From: Lysobacteraceae bacterium
Lineage (GTDB): Bacteria > Pseudomonadota > Gammaproteobacteria > Xanthomonadales > Xanthomonadaceae
Direction of reading: 5' to 3'
Length of the DNA: 9,294 nucleotides
NCBI GenBank assembly: GCA_028293685.1
Contig: JAQGOI010000147.1
Coordinates: 1 to 9,294, forward strand
Shown here: one piece after another, positions 8,201 to 9,294 of the stretch
Layout of the letters: every line of letters begins with the position of its first letter
Numbering within the stretch: position 1 is the stretch's first letter
Made by a program: the position numbers and the translations under genes
Notes under the pieces: generated by a model
The model's database searches: none
What the model saw: the letters and a program-made list of their open reading frames with translations, nothing else
Told to the model about the DNA's origin: nothing

Positions 8201-8357
8201 GGAATATCTCGGGTGGATACACAGGCCGGCGCGTCAGGGACGGTCGACCCACCGTTGGTTGGCGTGCGCTCCTGCGGAATCGCATTCACGGCGGCGCCAT
8301 GTGTGGTTGCGGATGATCCGCTGCGGGATTGCAGGCGGTTGTTTCTGCTGCCGGGAA
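8201..8357 (-). promoter_or_regulatory. rpsA leader region
   Basis: This 157-nt gap between cmk and rpsA contains no ORF that looks real. It has small inverted repeats, the clearest being GCGGAT-G-ATCCGC at 8309-8321, and a GGA-containing stretch (GCAGGAGCG on the minus strand). No canonical Shine-Dalgarno precedes rpsA. In E. coli the rpsA leader also lacks a good Shine-Dalgarno and folds into hairpins bound by S1 for autogenous control, so a similar role is inferred. I do not see a convincing promoter here. Confidence 0.35.
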
Positions 8358-9053
8358 CTAATCCACGCGTGCGGACACCAATGCCAGTACGCGCTGGACG
8401 ACCTCCTCGATGCCTAGACCGGTGGTATCGATGCAGACGGCGTCTTCGGCCGCGCGCAACGGTGCCACCGCGCGATTGGCATCGCGGGCGTCGCGGGCGA
8501 GAATCTCCCGCAGCAGACCGTCCAATGTAAAGGAAACTCCTTTACCCTTCAACTGGTTATAGCGTCTTTCCGCTCTTTCGGCGGCGCTGGCGGTGAGGAA
8601 GACCTTGGGCGAAGCGTCCGGAAAAATCACCGTGCCCATGTCGCGGCCGTCCGCCACCAGGCCGGGCGCCTGGCGGAAGGCACGCTGACGATCGGTCAAT
8701 GCAGCCCGCACGTCGGGGATGGCAGCGATCGCCGAAGCCGCGGCCCCTGCGGTTTCCGTGCGCAGCACGTCGGTTGCGTCCATCCCGTTGACGACGACCC
8801 GAGGCTCGGCATTGTCCTTCTCGACGAACTCGACCCGCGTGCCGAAGGTGCACCGGACCAGGGCCGATGCATCGGATAGATCGATTCCGGCCCATCCCGC
8901 GGCCAAGCCGATCGCGCGATACAAGGCACCCGAATCCAGGTAATGCCATCCCAGCGCCTGGGCGACCAGACGGCTGACCGTGCCCTTCCCCGAGCCCGAC
9001 GGACCATCGATGGTAAGCACCGGAACGGTTGCATTGCTCGTGTTGGTCGGCAT
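8358..9053 (-). CDS. cmk: Cytidylate kinase
   Basis: Cmk phosphorylates CMP and dCMP with ATP in pyrimidine nucleotide salvage and supply. The 231-residue protein starts at ATG 9053, preceded by AGGAG (9059-9063) with a 5-nt spacing; the open frame continues upstream but without support. The P-loop [10 protein letters not shown] is at 16-25, the substrate-site LDSGALYRA at 39-47, and the [14 protein letters not shown] block at 134-147. An Arg-rich lid ([15 protein letters not shown]) and [13 protein letters not shown] follow, all typical of bacterial Cmk. It heads the cmk-rpsA-ihfB series and is divergent from rpmJ. Confidence 0.96.
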   Translation of the reverse strand: MPTNTSNATVPVLTIDGPSGSGKGTVSRLVAQALGWHYLDSGALYRAIGLAAGWAGIDLSDASALVRCTFGTRVEFVEKDNAEPRVVVNGMDATDVLRTETAGAAASAIAAIPDVRAALTDRQRAFRQAPGLVADGRDMGTVIFPDASPKVFLTASAAERAERRYNQLKGKGVSFTLDGLLREILARDARDANRAVAPLRAAEDAVCIDTTGLGIEEVVQRVLALVSARVD

Positions 9054-9075
9054 GAAGGCTCCTGGGCGACCGGCG

Positions 9076-9081
9076 ATTGTA
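9076..9081 (-). promoter_or_regulatory. Candidate -10 box for cmk
   Basis: On the minus strand TACAAT lies 22 nt upstream of the cmk ATG, close to the sigma70 -10 consensus. No good -35 is seen at 16-18 nt (CAAGTG at 17). A start here would give a leader of about 16 nt that still includes the AGGAG ribosome-binding site. Confidence 0.4.
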
Positions 9082-9101
9082 GCCGCTACCGCCGCAAGCA
9101 C

Positions 9102-9131
9102 TTGAAAGCTTTGGGAAAAGCCCGCTAGAAT
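9102..9131 (+). promoter_or_regulatory. Sigma70 promoter for rpmJ
   Basis: TTGAAA (9102-9107) and TAGAAT (9126-9131) are separated by 18 bp, each close to consensus. Transcription would start near 9138 and give a leader of about 48 nt. A GAGG ribosome-binding site at 9175-9178 stands 7 nt before the rpmJ ATG. I see no Zur-like operator (AT-rich palindrome) over the promoter. Confidence 0.75.
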
Positions 9132-9185
9132 GCGCGGCTGATTCGTTTCACCCCCTTTTCTCTGCTCCATTGCCGAGGTTTTGCC

Positions 9186-9294
9186 ATGAAGGTCCTGTCC
9201 TCCCTGAAGTCGGCGAAGACCCGTCACCGCGACTGCAAGGTGGTTCGTCGCCGTGGCAAGGTATTCGTGATCTGCAAGTCCAACCCGCGTTTCA
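9186..9294 (+). CDS. rpmJ: 50S ribosomal protein L36, C-minus type (3' end outside window)
   Basis: Thirty-six codons are visible, beginning [17 protein letters not shown] and reaching [11 protein letters not shown]; the family has about 41-46 residues, so only a few codons are missing. L36 is a small protein of the large subunit. Compared with the zinc-binding form (Cys, Cys, Cys, His), this version has a three-residue insertion and keeps only Cys17 and Cys30. The first Cys and the His (Phe36 here) are absent. It is thus the YkgO-like, zinc-independent form. It is driven by its own promoter, divergent from cmk. Confidence 0.95.
   Translation, partial: MKVLSSLKSAKTRHRDCKVVRRRGKVFVICKSNPRF

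Noticed and set aside
9054..9227. An N-terminal extension of Cmk in the open frame upstream of ATG 9053.
   Set aside because: ATG 9053 has a well-spaced AGGAG and gives the normal family length, and the extension would cross the rpmJ promoter and start.

Overview
This 9.3 kb window is GC-rich chromosomal DNA, most likely from a gammaproteobacterium of the order Xanthomonadales/Lysobacterales. The basis is the gene order cmk-rpsA-ihfB-lapA-lapB, the Xanthomonas-like ribosomal protein S1, the C-minus L36 protein starting [17 protein letters not shown], and the coding bias. The lineage is inferred from remembered family sequences, not from a search. Genes are densely packed and most are on the minus strand.

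Left edge (1-722, plus strand): the window opens inside the last codons of a thiolase gene, which stops at 80-82. This end and its downstream flank occur a second time 115 bp further on, as a degenerate copy (about 88% identical over 82 bp). A small protein with three predicted membrane segments (294-722) follows and converges on galU. A 9-bp perfect inverted repeat (718-742) contains both converging stop codons.

Middle (738-6052, minus strand, transcribed right to left): lapA, lapB, a WecA/WbpL-type polyprenyl-phosphate glycosyl-1-phosphate transferase, a WbpM/CapD-type membrane-bound nucleotide-sugar 4,6-dehydratase, and galU. Four successive junctions are 2-nt gaps or 1-4 nt overlaps, so the five genes look like one translationally coupled operon. 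LapA and LapB form the inner-membrane module that in E. coli controls LpxC turnover and hence lipid A supply. The next three genes provide nucleotide sugar (GalU, the WbpM-like enzyme) and the first lipid-linked sugar (the WecA/WbpL-like enzyme) for O-antigen or exopolysaccharide. The operon therefore appears to join a regulator of LPS output to surface-glycan building steps.

Right part (6130-9053, minus strand): cmk (cytidylate kinase), rpsA (ribosomal protein S1) and ihfB (IHF beta), the conserved proteobacterial order. A 157-nt leader lies before rpsA, and a strong GC hairpin lies between rpsA and ihfB. At the right edge rpmJ (L36, zinc-ligand-poor form) starts on the plus strand from a good sigma70 promoter, divergent from cmk, and runs off the window.

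I found no phage, insertion sequence, CRISPR array, tRNA or rRNA, and no clear previously undescribed system. The most unusual items are the duplicated thiolase tail, the stop-codon-embedding hairpin, and the tight coupling of lapAB to glycan genes.
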